Source of the DNA: Gnetum montanum
Lineage: Eukaryota; Streptophyta; Gnetopsida; Gnetales; Gnetaceae
Reading direction: 5' to 3'
Assembly (NCBI GenBank): GCA_015680685.1
Contig: MNCI01021501.1
Span: 615,417 to 679,416, forward strand
DNA: 64,000 nucleotides
Made by a program: the position numbers and the translations under genes. The notes beneath the pieces are model-generated. The model had not been told where the DNA came from. It searched no databases and was given only the letters and a program-made list of their open reading frames with translations. This document shows positions 11,926 through 25,200 of the stretch, in pieces; the stretch's first letter is position 1, and each line of letters starts with the position of its first letter.

Positions 11926-12948
11926 TATAGTTAGATGATTAAAGAGGCATAAATTATTTAAAAATTACATTTAAAAGTAAGTTGGACAAATATCAATAAA
12001 TGAGAAAATTTTAAAACTTTTATACTTTTGTAGAGCCCAGAAGAAATCTAGTGGTAGATATGGAGTAAACTAGGAAGCAGCCAGGAGCAGACCGGGCAAG
12101 TCTGGCAGACGAAGGACCCACACAGAGCATTCATAGGGTTAGTAGCCATTCAAAATTCCTTACTGCACAAGACAAATTCTACGCCAAAGGTCATGATGGT
12201 CTGCCTTTTATTTTACAGACCAATAATCATCAACGCAGGAAAAGAAGCGCCCAAAACGATAGTATGTTATTATTCTATGGCGACAGATGATTGACTTTGT
12301 AGCGAGCCATGATCATGCAATGCATCGCTACTGTTTGGCAGACAACACCAACAGAAGCATAAAAAGACTTTCAGTCCACATTACACCAACAAAAGAAAGA
12401 GAAGAAATTGCCTCTTCTGGTTGACGAGATGATACAGAACCAGAGAATATAACAGACAAATGAATGGGCCAAGGCCACTTTCCAAGTCCTTGTTAAACCA
12501 GCCAACTCAAACCACATTAGCAGACTCTTTGCAAAATGTTGAAATTGGGTACAGCCCAGAGCATAGATTTTGGTCAATCCGGCGTGCCAATGGAGAAAAA
12601 ACGTCTGAACAAATTAATTCAGAATCTGTGCCAGGGCATGGGGCCGCCATTAAAGCATTTTGTTTGCTGGATTCTCTTCTCTCTCTCTTCTGTTTTTGTT
12701 GGGTTTGCCTGTCATCATCATTTTTCGCCATCCTTTCAAGACTCAACTAACACAGTCACCCACCTTTTGAAAAGTACGCGGTAGGCCTTTCTCCGCACCA
12801 GTTCTCATCTTTATTTTTTGTTTTCCCACCCAGGCAGGGCAGCAGGGAATTGAACCGCCCATGGATTCTCATTGTTCCTTCCACATGTAAATGTAAAATG
12901 TTTATGCTTCAATTCTGGTTATGAACCCAGCCCGGTACAGCGCACAGA
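11926..12948 (+). promoter_or_regulatory. Upstream/promoter region of the ARF-family gene
   Basis: About 1 kb separates the Gypsy 5' LTR from the ARF start codon. It is less AT-rich than the flanks. Several short overlapping open frames at 12371-12784 on both strands have no recognisable domain and are probably chance. The pyrimidine-rich stretches at 12661-12730 and 12785-12830 are compatible with a plant core promoter or leader. I cannot place a TATA box with confidence. Confidence 0.4.
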
Positions 12949-14331
<1,383 letters not shown>

Positions 14332-14341
<10 letters not shown>

Positions 14342-15030
14342 ATGAAACTGAAATCAAAAGTTTATCATGTCCCTAAACCGTCTCTTATTTTACTATGTTG
14401 TTTCTTTCCTCTTTCATTCCCATCCATGTCCCATGTGTTTCTGCTTATGGGTCTGTAATTCTATTCTAATCTATTATTTCTTTCCTTCTTTCTCATTCCC
14501 ATTCATCTCCATGTGTGTTTATGCTTATGGGTCTGTGTTTCATGGCGGTTTTTTTTTTTTTTAATGTCATGGATGGATGGACTGCATATACTTTATTCTT
14601 CTATTTCTTTCTTTCTCATGTCCATTCCTATTTTCATTTCCATGTGTTTATACTTATGGGTCAGTAATTATATTTTAATTTATTATTTCTTTCCTTCTCT
14701 CTCATTCCCATTCATAAGGGTCTGTGTTTCACGGATTTTTTTATCAATTTCATGGATGGACTGCATATATTCTATTCTACTATTTCTCTCTCATTTCCAT
14801 TTTCATGAATGGGTCTCTGTTTCATGGTTTTCTTTTTGGCTTTATAATTCTCATGAATGGACTGTTATATTCTATTCTTTCTTTCTTTTTTTCTCATTTG
14901 CACTCCCACTTTCGTTTCTTTCTCAGTTGTATTTCCATTTTCATTTTCATGTGTTTATGGTTATGGGTCTATGTTTGATGGCTTTTCTTTTTGTTTTGTT
15001 TGGTTAATTTCATGGATGGACTGCAAAGAG
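14332..15030 (+). repeat. T-rich segment with degenerate tandem repeats (intron or 3' UTR)
   Basis: Strongly pyrimidine-rich, as plant introns are. It contains recurring blocks: 'cttatgggtctgt' around 14435, 14525, 14655 and 14960, and 'catggatggactgca' at about 14568-14585 and 14751-14765, with variants at 14853 and 15011. Open frames across it encode only Phe/Ser/Leu-rich translations and should not be read as proteins. Confidence 0.6.
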
Positions 15031-15190
15031 AGCCGAGCATATTGCAGAGAGTGGCAAGCCTGCGATTATCTCGCTCTTCTTCAACAAGATCGGCGGTGAC
15101 GCCATGAGTGAATTGTTGGAACGCGCCAATTTTGTGATACTACATTATAATTACCATAATCATAATCATGTTCATCATCATAAACCATAG
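15031..15190 (+). CDS. Candidate optional fourth exon of the ARF-like gene
   Basis: A donor GTATGT at 14332 and an acceptor after ctgcaaagag (15030) would join ATC AA|A GCC in frame. This would replace the terminal KYV by about 53 residues beginning AEHIAESGKPAIISLFFNKI and ending in a His/Asn-rich tail before TAG at 15188-15190. The new segment has the look of real coding sequence in this frame only; the total would be 235 residues. Against it: the acceptor is GAG, the tail has low complexity, and the three-exon form already has ARF length. It could instead be 3' untranslated sequence or a relic. Confidence 0.35.
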
Positions 15191-17984
15191 TAATGATGGT
15201 GATGGTGACTGATATAGTGATGGCAATGAAGATGCTGCGCTGCTGTCAAGCTTCATCCATTGATTATTAATGACGTGCTTGGTTGGTTTGTTTGTTGGTC
15301 AGTTGTTGGCTGGCATGCATTGCTTTTCTTGCACTTTCCCTTTCCCTTTACTGTCTCTTTGTTATTAGTCCTCCCTTTGACTGTCCCTCCCTTATTGCAA
15401 CGGTGAACTGACAATGAAAAAGAGAAAGCTCCATTTATTTAATTTTTTAAAAAACTTGGAGCACCTTTACCCATCCTTATCTTTTTGTAATACCTCAACA
15501 AGTACCCCGGAACTTGTTTGCAATTTGTTGCTGATTGCTTTTACTTAAGTTCTTCAAAAGTTTGGTAATATACTTGTATACAACGCAAAAAAAAATTATA
15601 ACACCCTCACCTTGGCTATATGTTTTGGGTACATAAAGTCAAAAATAGATTTTGAGTTTTAATACCTTTCACACTAGTATGCATGTATTCTTCATGGTAA
15701 GAAACCTTATAATGATTGCATATTCTATGAATCAAATACAGGGTAAAGGTAGAATGTAATTGTTAACACATGGCCAATGTGAAAAATGTTTATTTTTATA
15801 ATTGATGCAAGAAATACAATTTATAATATAACCTAATGAGAGGTGGCTCAAGTAATTAGCTCATTATTGAACTTGAAACATCATTATGTTCTTGAATTTT
15901 TCTAAAGTATCATATTGGCTATATGTCTTGGGATCTACCTATACAAATTACTTTGGGTTTGGCAATGCCTCTCTAAATTTTAGAACATAAGTATTAACTA
16001 GTAACCTAGTTTTCAAATAAAGATATTAAGTTCATATCGACAAAAATGGGTAACATGTTCTACCCTTTGATCTCATCATTGAAAAGATGTAGGAAAAATG
16101 TTTATTGATATTTAAAAAGTTACTTTTTTTAATCATATACATATATCCCCAAAACATATAGCAAATATGATTCTTTCTTTTGTAGAACTCAAGCAGAATA
16201 TAATATGTAGACTAATATATATTTTGGAATCAAACTTGTGACTTACAAACTACAAATTGCATACTCTAATCAAATAAACCTTCTAATGTATAAAAACATA
16301 AGTTGCATTTAAATGACATAGCTTTTTCAATTCTTTTAGCAACTAATCTCAAAAGTCACCTGAAGTATACATTAAAATATACATACAATACATTATATAG
16401 AGTTTAAGCGAATAAGTCTATGAAAAGTGACTCAATTAGTGAAATATGTAAATTTCTATGCCAAATATACCTACAACATGATATTCCTTCTTTTAATAGT
16501 TTTTGGCATCACAGTGCTACCTCTTTATCAGCATGGGAAGTTCACACCCAAAAACCTAATTAACTCAAATAAAAAATTTTACTATACCATTGCATTTGAA
16601 AGGTTTGAAACCACATCAATCGACTATGTAGAGTGTTACAAGAAGTGATGCACTATGTGCATAATGAACTATCCTCTTTCTCTGTGTATAGAGAATAATT
16701 AAATAAATGGAATTCTCAACTGGTTGTTATTTTTCTTTTTCTATTTTGGGGTATAATGAGGGAGAATTTGATTATGAATTTTTTGGGGTTTGGGTAATTA
16801 TCCCCATCAATGGAAACATCTAACTTCAACAGTAATTATGACATGACATGGCTAGACTTTATGGAATTTTAGACTCCTCAATTTTTTAACCTTTCAAGCT
16901 ATTGAATATCTAAGCTTTTGAAAGGACTCTAAGCTCTATGATTTAATTTTGAAAAATGAAAATTAAATTCTGGATGGACTATAATAATCATCAAAACTAA
17001 TCTTTCTAATAATGCCCTAAGGCCACATGGATGTGATGTGAAGGCTTGATCAAGATATAGAAAAAAGAAAGAAGGTTTACTGCCTTATAATGCCTCATCC
17101 ATAAGATTTTCTGTTAAGAGGTTGTCAATTCAAATCACATTTAAGGCATCATTATTTGCCTTTATAATTCTTATAATATCTCATATACTTATAGTCAAAT
17201 TGTTCTCTTCGGATACAATGATGGAACTCTAGTCATTTAGGTATCCTAGTCATTCAACCATTCAACTATCTCTCTTTAATTGACACTAACTGGTACGGCC
17301 CCCTAATACCTCCCAACTTGGCACCCAACAGAATCTTATAAATATCTAACATTAAGCATGTAAGCACCAAGCACTGAGTCTTGGCGTGGTGACCCAATGT
17401 CATAGGTTCGATTCAACTAAGCAACATTGAATTATAAATTAAGGATAAATATAAAAAATTTCAATGTCATTCAACAACATACTAAAAAGAAAGGAAACAT
17501 ATCCTATGTCATCAAGCATGTAAGCACCAAGCAATGAATCTTGGCATGGTGACCCTAGCTCACAGGTTCAATTCCAATGGGCAACACTAATTATAATTTT
17601 TTTTTTCTGAAAAAAAAAAACATAAAAAGGAATATTGAAATAGGTTTGATAAATCCAAGATGTCTCAATGGATGTAAGTAAAAATTTCAATTTTAATATT
17701 AATTTCACACTTAATAATACCAAGCAAATGAAACTAAAGAAGGAACCATCAACTGAAAATGTGTTATAGTTCACTAAATCTTATTGGATTTTGTCAAAAA
17801 ATAAGAATCTAATTTTTCTAATAGCCTAACTTTGTCCTAGTTTCTTTTAAAAGGGAAAAGCAACAATTTTATTTTCTTATATTTGGTCATTCGTAGGCCA
17901 ATGTTAAAAGAATAACTATAACTACACCCCAAGACATATAGTTAACATGATACATTAGAAGAATTACAAAGAAATATAACAATG
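15191..17984. other. AT-rich intergenic sequence
   Basis: No gene is visible. The first 250 bases may contain the 3' end of the ARF-like transcript. The longest frame (16427-16648, 73 codons) has no domain. tRNA-like SINE heads occur at about 17350-17450 and 17510-17600, and a weaker one near 15838. Confidence 0.5.
17350..17600 (+). repeat. Two tRNA-like SINE heads in direct repeat
   Basis: Two copies about 160 bases apart share 'catgtaagcaccaagca.tgaatcttggcatggtgacc' with few differences. Each carries a B-box-like ggttcgattc (17405-17414) or ggttcaattcc (17565-17575), followed by gcaacattga or gcaacactaa. The A-box-like part (ttggcgtggtgac) is degenerate. They look like tRNA-derived SINE fragments or a local duplication of one. 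Confidence 0.45.
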
Positions 17985-18038
17985 GCTCAAGTGTGACTCC
18001 AACTTGCAACCTCTTGTCTAACAACACAATGACCTAAC
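17985..18038 (-). repeat. SINE half (B-box side) split by the LINE insertion
   Basis: On the minus strand this half contains GGTTGCAAGTTGGAGTC, a B-box-like sequence. It ends at 18038 with AATGACCTAAC, which is repeated at 25149-25159 after the LINE. Removing the LINE brings it next to the A-box half at 25160-25180. Confidence 0.6.
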
Positions 18039-18090
18039 TAAAGTAATTGAAACCTAATCAACTGGGAATCATGAGCTCAAGCAAGAAATG

Positions 18091-19560
18091 AAATGGTGAT
18101 GAGAGCAGGGAAGTGAAGGCTATCAGCAGTTGTTCCAATGGTGGATTGGGGCTTAGGATAAGACCGATGGACAATAGTAGGGCTGAAGGGTTGGCAGATA
18201 AGGGAGGTGGGGTGTAGGTGGAGGTTTTGGAGATAATGATGGATTGGCTACAAGTGGGTTAGGGATGTTGGACGCTAATGGGATGGGTTTTGGGGGTATA
18301 GATGCAATGGTGAGGGATGGGGCTACGATGTGGCTAAAGGTCAATGCTCACCCCAATGGAGGGCCTATGTACCATGGAGCTCAACCTCATCAAGCATTTT
18401 GTTTCTTTGAGGTCATGTCCTCCTCTAGACCTGATTCACAAATTGGCCATAGCTACTTGGTCATTGTCGAATATGCAAGTAAGATCCTTGGTAGGTTGCT
18501 TATTATTGAATATGCAAGTAAGATCCTTGGTAGGTTGCTTATTATTGTTTGTCTTCTAATTTGTGGAAGAGAGGGACATGGTTCTTTTGGGAAGGCCCTG
18601 ATTTGTTGGGGTGAGGGACCTAGCCCTTACTTCTTAGTGCCTAGGGATCCAAAAAGAGGTGGACTTGTTCTCTCACACTCCTCTATGGATGCAAGTGGCC
18701 AAGGTGCTATGGGAACTATGGATTGAGGAGTTCCTTTGAACCTTGGCCAGGTAGTTTGATGAGTTTATCTCTTTTGATAAATTCACTGCATCAAAGAAGT
18801 GAATGGGCTATGCAAGGTTTTGTGTATGGGGCTCTCTCTCCCTAGACCATTTGTTAAAGGAAGTCATTTTGGACCTGCCAACAAGTGAGGAGCACTTCAT
18901 GATGGAATATGAAAATGTGTTATAGCTAAAGAGACTTTCAGCTTAGGATACCAAGTCTAAAGCTTGCACTAAGTGTGGCAAGACTAATCACCGCTCGCAA
19001 GATTGCAAGGTGCAATTTAAGGCTCAACTAAAGGGGTTGGTTGAACAGATCGGAACTAGGAAGGATGGGGGATGGATGTTAGTGGATAGACAAGGAAATA
19101 TTTTGCTAGCTCCACTACTCTGATAGGGGAAAAGAACATGTCACAAAGCAAACGCACTTTGGTTGATGTTCCTAGGTAGGGGAAGAAAACAAAAATGTCC
19201 ATGTCTTCTCCCCCATAGCTAGAACATCCACTGAGCATAGGTAATAAGACTTGGGGTAACTTGTGGACTACTTCCCCTGACAATGGCTTGGCTACTCCTA
19301 TGGTTGCGAAGTAGGCCATTATGACTAAGCAGCTCAGTGCTAATGAGGTTCCCCCTCTTGGTGAATGGATATCTACCCTAAGGGGGTCAGTGGACAAAGA
19401 CCTTTTCAAAGAATACCATTTATATTTTTTGGTACATGGTGAATCCAAATAATCAAGTAAGCCCTATGATCAAAAGAGGCAAACCAAGAAGACTTAGTTG
19501 GAGATTGACCTCAAGTCACAGAAGACCCTTAAGAAGGCCTTTACTAAGAAGTCTACTAGT
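18091..19560 (+). pseudogene. LINE ORF1 (nucleic-acid-binding protein), decayed
   Basis: The best frame covers 18244-18726, but the likely start is further up (an ATG lies at 18091). The segment near 18790-18915 aligns with the second LINE (DHLLKEVILDLPTSEEHF here, DLIKEVVLELVGGEEQLH there). A zinc knuckle of the C-x2-C-x4-H-x4-C type follows at 18965-19006 (CTKCGKTNHRSQDC). These are the parts of a plant L1 ORF1. Several stops separate them. A perfect 39-base tandem duplication at 18469-18546 inserts 13 codons in frame. Confidence 0.65.
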
Positions 19561-19565
19561 AGACC

Positions 19566-22500
19566 ATGAAAGTTTTATCATGGAATTGTAGGGGCTAAGG
19601 TACCCCTCACAAGCATCATATGCTGAAGGAGTTAGTGCATGAGGAAAGCTGTGAGATGGTTTGTCTTCAAGAAACTAAATTGAATGCATCTAACTATTCC
19701 ACAAGCTATCTTGTCACTCCATCCATTCCACAAGCTTGATGAGTCTCCATGAAGTCTCATAGTGTTTCTTCCTTTGCAGGGCCTATGGATTACCAATTTC
19801 TCTGGGCCTCAATGTTGGCAAGATCAATCACATGAGTTGATGAGGGTGGTTTAGTATGTGCCATACCTACAAAAATGGATCCTTATTGGTGATTTTAATC
19901 AGCGATTGCACTCTTGGGAGAAGAATAGCTCTGGTGATGATCTGATCTAACTCCTCATCTTGGTAGTGAGAAGTTTCTTTTTGTTTTTGCAGTAATAAAA
20001 TTTGATGAATCTCCAACTCCAAGAGGGCTAGCTTACTTGGAGTAATAGATAGAGTGAGATGAGTAGGGTGATGTCCTGGATTGCCTAAGCATGGGTTCAC
20101 GTTGAGATGTTCCAAGATTTCAAGTTGCAACTCACCTACAAAGCCAAAAATACTTTGGATGATTGGGCTCTTGTGTGCTCTCTTTGGCCTTCCTGGAAGC
20201 CACCATCGGTTCCTTTCCATTTTGAACAAGCTTGGTTGCTAAAGCCTTGGCTATGGGCTTTGGTTAAAGATAGCTAGGGAGGCTATGATGCATCCTTTCT
20301 TAACTCGAGGTAATTTTTGAAATTAGGACTTAACTCCCTAAAAAAATGATCAAAGGATTACCTTTGTATCAGAAGTACCCTTTTATAGGATCATGGTGTA
20401 GGCTCCAATCTCAATTGGTTGATGTTCAACATAGGAAGGAAAAAGATGAGGTGTTGGTTGAGGATGAATGATGTCTTTTATTGGAATTACACTCTCTTGT
20501 TAGGGAGGAAGAACTCTATTGGCATGAGAGATCGAGGATTTGATGGATCAAGGATGGGGATAGGAACACATGGTTCTTATTTGTAGTTGCTAAGGCTAGC
20601 TACTCTAGGAAGTGGATCACTTCATTGAGCAAGGGGTCTACACTGATTCACTAGCCACAAGAAATTGTCCACAAGATGCAGATCTTTTGGAATGTTGTGT
20701 GGTCTGGAGAAGAATCTTTCCCTCTATTGAGTAGAGTGCAACAAGTGCTTAATGAGTAGGATAATGTGCCTCTTGTTGCTCCTATATCTACTACGGAACT
20801 TTCTCCAATTGTGAACTTGATGAAAACTGGGAGTGCTTCGAGGCCATATGGCTCGCCAGTTGAGTTTTTCAAAGAGTTTTTGGATATTATTAGCCCTAAT
20901 TTACTTAATTTGTTTAATCTCATGGTTCAATGGGGATAGGTGCACAAGAAGATTAACCATTCAAGAATTGTCCTATTGCCCAATAATTCCAACCCCGCGT
21001 CACCTACTCACTATTGGCCAATTGGGGTGTGCAATATAGTGCTCCAAGTTTTTGCAAAGGTCTTGGTCAAATGGATTCAGTCATTGATGTTGACCTTGAT
21101 GGGGACTAATCAAGCTAGATTTGTTAAGGGAAGGCTCATACAAGATTAGATTCTCATATTACAAGAAGCTATCCATTCCTTTCGAAGCATCAAAGTTTCA
21201 GGCATGTGTGTAAAAGTTGACATTGCCAAAGCCTATGACATGGTCAGCTAGTAGGCTCTTAAGGATGTTATGCTTCACAAAGGTATCCATCCACATTTTG
21301 TAGATCTTTGTTTAAGAATGTAGAGCACCAACACTTACTCTTTTGATCTCAATGAGGGTCTTTGGGGATTTTTCTCCCCTTCTAGGGAGTTGCAACAAGG
21401 AAACCCTCTTTTCCCATATCTTTTTATCATAATCATGGATACGATGAAGTCTTACCTTAGGGAGGAGGGGGTTTGACAGGTGAGCATCATGGGGCACATG
21501 TGCCTTGCTAATTACTATTCTGAAAATATGATCATTATGATTAGGGTGGTGGTATCATAAGCACAAGCAATTAACCAAGCACTTAAAAAAATGGTCGATG
21601 AGGTGGGATTTCAGCTGAGTTGAGACAAGTTAGCCATCCATTTTTTTCAACATTAATGTTGTTGTGCATTAGCAAGTTTATCAAATTTTGGGAATGTTAC
21701 CAAGGGTGGAGAAAGAATTTTTTCATGGCATAGATGAGAGACTTGGGCAACTTGGTAATGCAGCTTTTGGGCCGAGCATTGGTCCAACTAATTTCTATCA
21801 CGACATGGCAAGGTATTACTAGCTTCACCGATGTTGATGGCAGTTACCAAATACATTGCTTCAATGGCTAACTGTCCAAAAGGGGTGATAGCTAAAATAA
21901 ACCAAAGTATCAAGGACTTTATTTGGCTTGGTGGAAAGGGGGGAAGTTGACTCCACTTGGTATGTTGGGATCAAGTTGCTAGGCCTAAATGAGCAAGAGG
22001 TTTGGGGATTTTGAAATTTGAAGATGTCTGGTTGACAAGCAATCAACTAGTTATTAATCACTTGTTGCAACAATGTCAGCACCAACCCCAATGGGGGCAA
22101 ATAATGAGACAGAAGTACACATCGTGGGTGTCGAGGCCAAGTGATTTCTAGATGTGGCATAATATCTACACCCATGCACATGAATTGGGATGTTGGGTTT
22201 CTTTGGGGTTGTTGCTAGTGGATACATTTAAAATCATGTATCCACCCCAAGATGATCGGAAATAATTATAGCAAGTAAGATACCATAGAAGCTCAAATGT
22301 TTCATTTGGTTGTTGTAGCATGATGTGCTTTCAATTTGATTACACCTTCACTGACAAGGCATTACTAATAATGATAGCTCCCCAATGTGCCGAAATAATG
22401 TTGAAACTACTCAACACCTATTATTGAGCTTTTTGTTCACTACTATAGTTTGGCAAATTGTGCTTCAACCTCCATCGCTACAAACCATAGGAAAAAATTT
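19566..22500 (+). pseudogene. LINE ORF2: endonuclease and reverse transcriptase, decayed
   Basis: The start ATG at 19566 begins KVLSWNCRG, the first motif of APE-type LINE endonucleases, followed by CLQETKL near 19665 and a GDFNQ motif near 19890. Reverse transcriptase motifs follow: PYGSPVEFFKEFL (20848), a WPIGVCNIVLQVFAK block (21014), KVDIAKAYDMVS (21217) and LQQGNPL (21390). The catalytic FADD position near 21505 reads YYSENM, so both key aspartates are gone. An RT-associated zinc segment (CRNNVETTQHLL) is seen near 22390. More than ten stops interrupt the frame. Confidence 0.75.
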
Positions 22501-23393
22501 CACTATGTCAATGCTGTGACATCTGTGAAAGGCTAGAAATGCTAAAGTATTTCAGCATAAGCAGGTTACTTTCCCCAAGCTGGTTGCAAGGTTGGAGTTG
22601 ACGTTATGGGGGGAGGTTTGTGTCATTATGGATCCTACCCCAATGTTTGAGCTAGAAGTAGCATATTTCTAGGACAAAAGGGAGTTGTGGGATATTGTCC
22701 AGAAAATGGGATGGGCTAATGTTTTGTTGTTGCTTATTGGGAACCCTAACCTTCCTAATGTTAGCTTCTACAATAATTAATGGGGGAATTACACTTGCTT
22801 TCGGGGGGTAACCATTACCCTCACGAAGTAAGCTATTACAGATTCTTTTAGAGTTCTTGCTTTTGGTGAAGTCATTTTACCTTCTACCTAGGGTTTATAG
22901 GATGCAACAATGTTCTTCCCAACCAATCAACATAGGATGGTTAGCGATCAGGTGCTGAAGTTGACATTGCCTGTAATGTGATAGGTAGCAACAGAACTGG
23001 TCGATAGATATTTTGTCCAATTTGTTAACGTCTGAAAGCTTCAAGGACTTAATTTTTCTTTCCTTCACTATATGAAGGAGTTGCGCTTGATCAATTTGTC
23101 AAGGTTCTTCATTGAGTCCCTGAGGAGGGGTCCCCAAGGTCAGCATTCAAGCTTAATTCTTACCCTTTGGTGGGCTACTAGGATGAGGGATTTGGTGCCA
23201 TGTCCAATTATCCATAAGCATTACCATTGGAGGGCATGGCCTACAACTAATAGGTAAGTGGTGTGGGGGCTTCTACTTCAATTGCATTCCTAAAGTTGGA
23301 GGGGGACTAATTGTTAGTTTTTAGGGGTCAATCGGCTTGGGTGGAAGCTCCTAATATTAGTTGACTTTTGGACGATGTGGTGGCATAGGTGAG

Positions 23394-24256
23394 TGATGAA
23401 TCATGGTTTACCAAGCCCCAATATCAGACCCTCGATATTGGGTACATGATATTGCAACCTGAATAACTATATTAAATACACAATATCATGATTCCTATGT
23501 AGGCCTATAAATATAACATTCAGGCGCACAGGAAGGGAGTTAGTTGGTAAGTCTTAGGGAGAGTCTTTTTGTCAATTTTTAGTTAGTTTTCAATTCTTTC
23601 CCAATGCACGCCCATAGTGTGATGATTGTAATTGTATGGAACCTTTGTTCGAGTGTGACATACTTGGACACGCACACAACCGGCAATAAAGATCAAGATT
23701 ACTCCATCATTGCAGCATTCACTTAGATTTTAATTGTTTAATTGTTGATTATTATTTATTGTTTTCTTAGTTAATAATTCTCTTATTGTCATTTACTATT
23801 TTTCTTATTAAATGTGAAATGAGTACATCTTAATCATGAACATTTAAGTGTAACTACTTGGCAACCCAGTAGTGTATCTAGTAGTGCTTAAGTAATGAGT
23901 GCTTGGTAAGCCCAGAAGTAGTACATGAAGTCCAAGATGCATATGAATGATTAAGGATAGATGCTCATCGCCCTTAGGCTAGTTTGGATTTTGCTTCCTA
24001 TTGCCTATTAGCTTAAATAAAGATTATTTTCCATTATCTCTAGAAGTAGCCTAGTGTTAGGAATCACATCATACACCTCACACTACACTAAACCATACGT
24101 GACAAAGCCATACTAGTCCATGTGGGAAGACAACAAACTGCAATCAATGTATAACTATCTAGATGCCACAACTAGTCCATCTGCAGAGTTCAAATGGATC
24201 GTGCGTACACACTCATATTCGTATCGTTGAGTGTAGGGATACCTTGTCGTTCATCA
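23394..24256 (+). repeat. Solo LTR, palindromic-U3 family, with GTGAG target duplication
   Basis: It begins TGATGAA and ends TTCATCA, a 7-base terminal inverted repeat. It is flanked on both sides by GTGAG (23389-23393 and 24257-24261). A TATA box (ctataaatata) lies near 23515 and 'caataaagatcaagatt' near 23684. The last ~60 bases closely match the ends of the LTRs at 2507 and 5445. No internal region is present, so recombination between two LTRs has left one. Its host is the LINE. Confidence 0.9.
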
Positions 24257-24269
24257 GTGAGTAAAGAGA

Positions 24270-24720
24270 AGTGTAGCCATTAGGAAGCAATCATCATTCA
24301 ACAAATGAGAGATGTTAGTGCCAAGATGCTGGCTAAGCAGTAGTGGCACCAAGACGAGCTAGAACTTCTTAGGTGGTAGGTGGAGCACTGTGAAGCTTAG
24401 ATATGGCAAGAACAAGAGGAGAAGCTATGTAGACAGGTGAGGAAGGAGATTCATCAAGAGGATGAAGAGCTTAGGCATTGAGAAGCTGCAAAAAAGAGGA
24501 GGCTAACAAGGCCTTGATGGAAGAACTCCATATGCAACAACACTTTGAGAAGGCTCAAGAGATCAAGGTACGACACTGGTTGTTAAATAGAAAATGCCCA
24601 TATATCCTTATAAGCATCCATAATGAAGCGTCCTAGACTGAGTTGCAAAGGCATATTTGATTAGTGGTGGCTAAGTATCACCCAAATAAGACTAAAGATA
24701 AGAATAAAGACAAATTTTTT
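24270..24720 (+). pseudogene. LINE ORF2 C-terminal coiled-coil-like segment
   Basis: Downstream of the solo LTR the LINE resumes with a Glu/Gln/Arg-rich decayed frame. It corresponds to the better preserved 32826-33131 of the second LINE. Both end in a similar short block (KCPYILISIHNE here; HCPYIVLSINYD there near 33175), which supports homology. Function of such tails in plant LINEs is unknown to me. Confidence 0.5.
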
Positions 24721-24964
24721 TGCCTTTATGTAGCTTAGGAATATTTTAGATTAGGTCCACTTCAAGGTGGCCCACCGATGCACTTATTCTTCTCTTCCTT
24801 GCCATGTTTGGGGGCTCTACTGTTGCTTTTTGTGTTTGGGGGTGTGTCTTGTTTGGATGTGGAAGTTGGGTCTAAGTTGGATTGGGCTAGCTCTCTGCCT
24901 GGTTTTGATCTTGGTTTCTTTGGATTGATGGTTGCTATGTTTACTATGTATGTATAGGCTAGAG

Positions 24965-25024
24965 GAGGGGGGAGGGGGTGTGAGGTTGGTGGTGGGGGTG
25001 GGGGAGGGAGGGGGTGCTAGGGGG
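24965..25024 (+). other. G-rich tract able to form a G-quadruplex in the LINE 3' end
   Basis: Within 60 bases there are eight or so runs of three to six G separated by short loops. It lies about 110 bases before the terminal A tract. A quadruplex is possible by pattern (four or more G3+ runs with loops of 1-7) but unproven. Confidence 0.6.
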
Positions 25025-25159
25025 CAAGGCTTGTTGTAAGGGATCTTACCTCATTTTTGCTTGGGGTCTCTATTGTAAATATGCAATTTATACATGATGT
25101 TTATTTTGTTAATATGATTTACCTAACCTTCCTTCCAAAAAAAAAGATAATGACCTAAC

Positions 25160-25200
25160 CACTTAAGCCACATATCACTTAAACTTTATTAATTTCTTTA
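25160..25200 (-). repeat. SINE half (A-box side) split by the LINE insertion
   Basis: On the minus strand it reads GTGGCTTAAGTGGTTAGG, a good A-box-like sequence, and it is directly followed (after removal of the LINE and one copy of the 11-base repeat) by the B-box half at 18027-17993. Confidence 0.6.

Larger units (their letters stand above)
18039..25148 (+). mobile_element. L1-clade LINE, nearly full length, with nested solo LTR
   Basis: The element is flanked by an 11-base repeat AATGACCTAAC (18028-18038 and 25149-25159), a candidate target-site duplication. It ends in a short A tract (25137-25145). In order it holds a decayed ORF1 with a CCHC knuckle, an APE-type endonuclease, reverse transcriptase and an RT-associated zinc region, then a coiled-coil-like Glu/Arg-rich tail and a G-rich 3' UTR. 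Stops and frameshifts occur throughout. A solo LTR of 863 bases (23394-24256) is nested inside. The same layout is seen in the second LINE at 27.2-33.3 kb. Confidence 0.8.

Noticed and set aside
14367-15099. Phe/Ser-rich open frames (up to 164 codons) after the ARF-like gene
   Set aside because: They come from T-rich intron or UTR repeats and show no domain; frame openness follows from base composition.
17350-17600. True tRNA genes
   Set aside because: A- and B-box-like sequences are present but no cloverleaf with acceptor stem can be drawn; SINE relic is the better reading.
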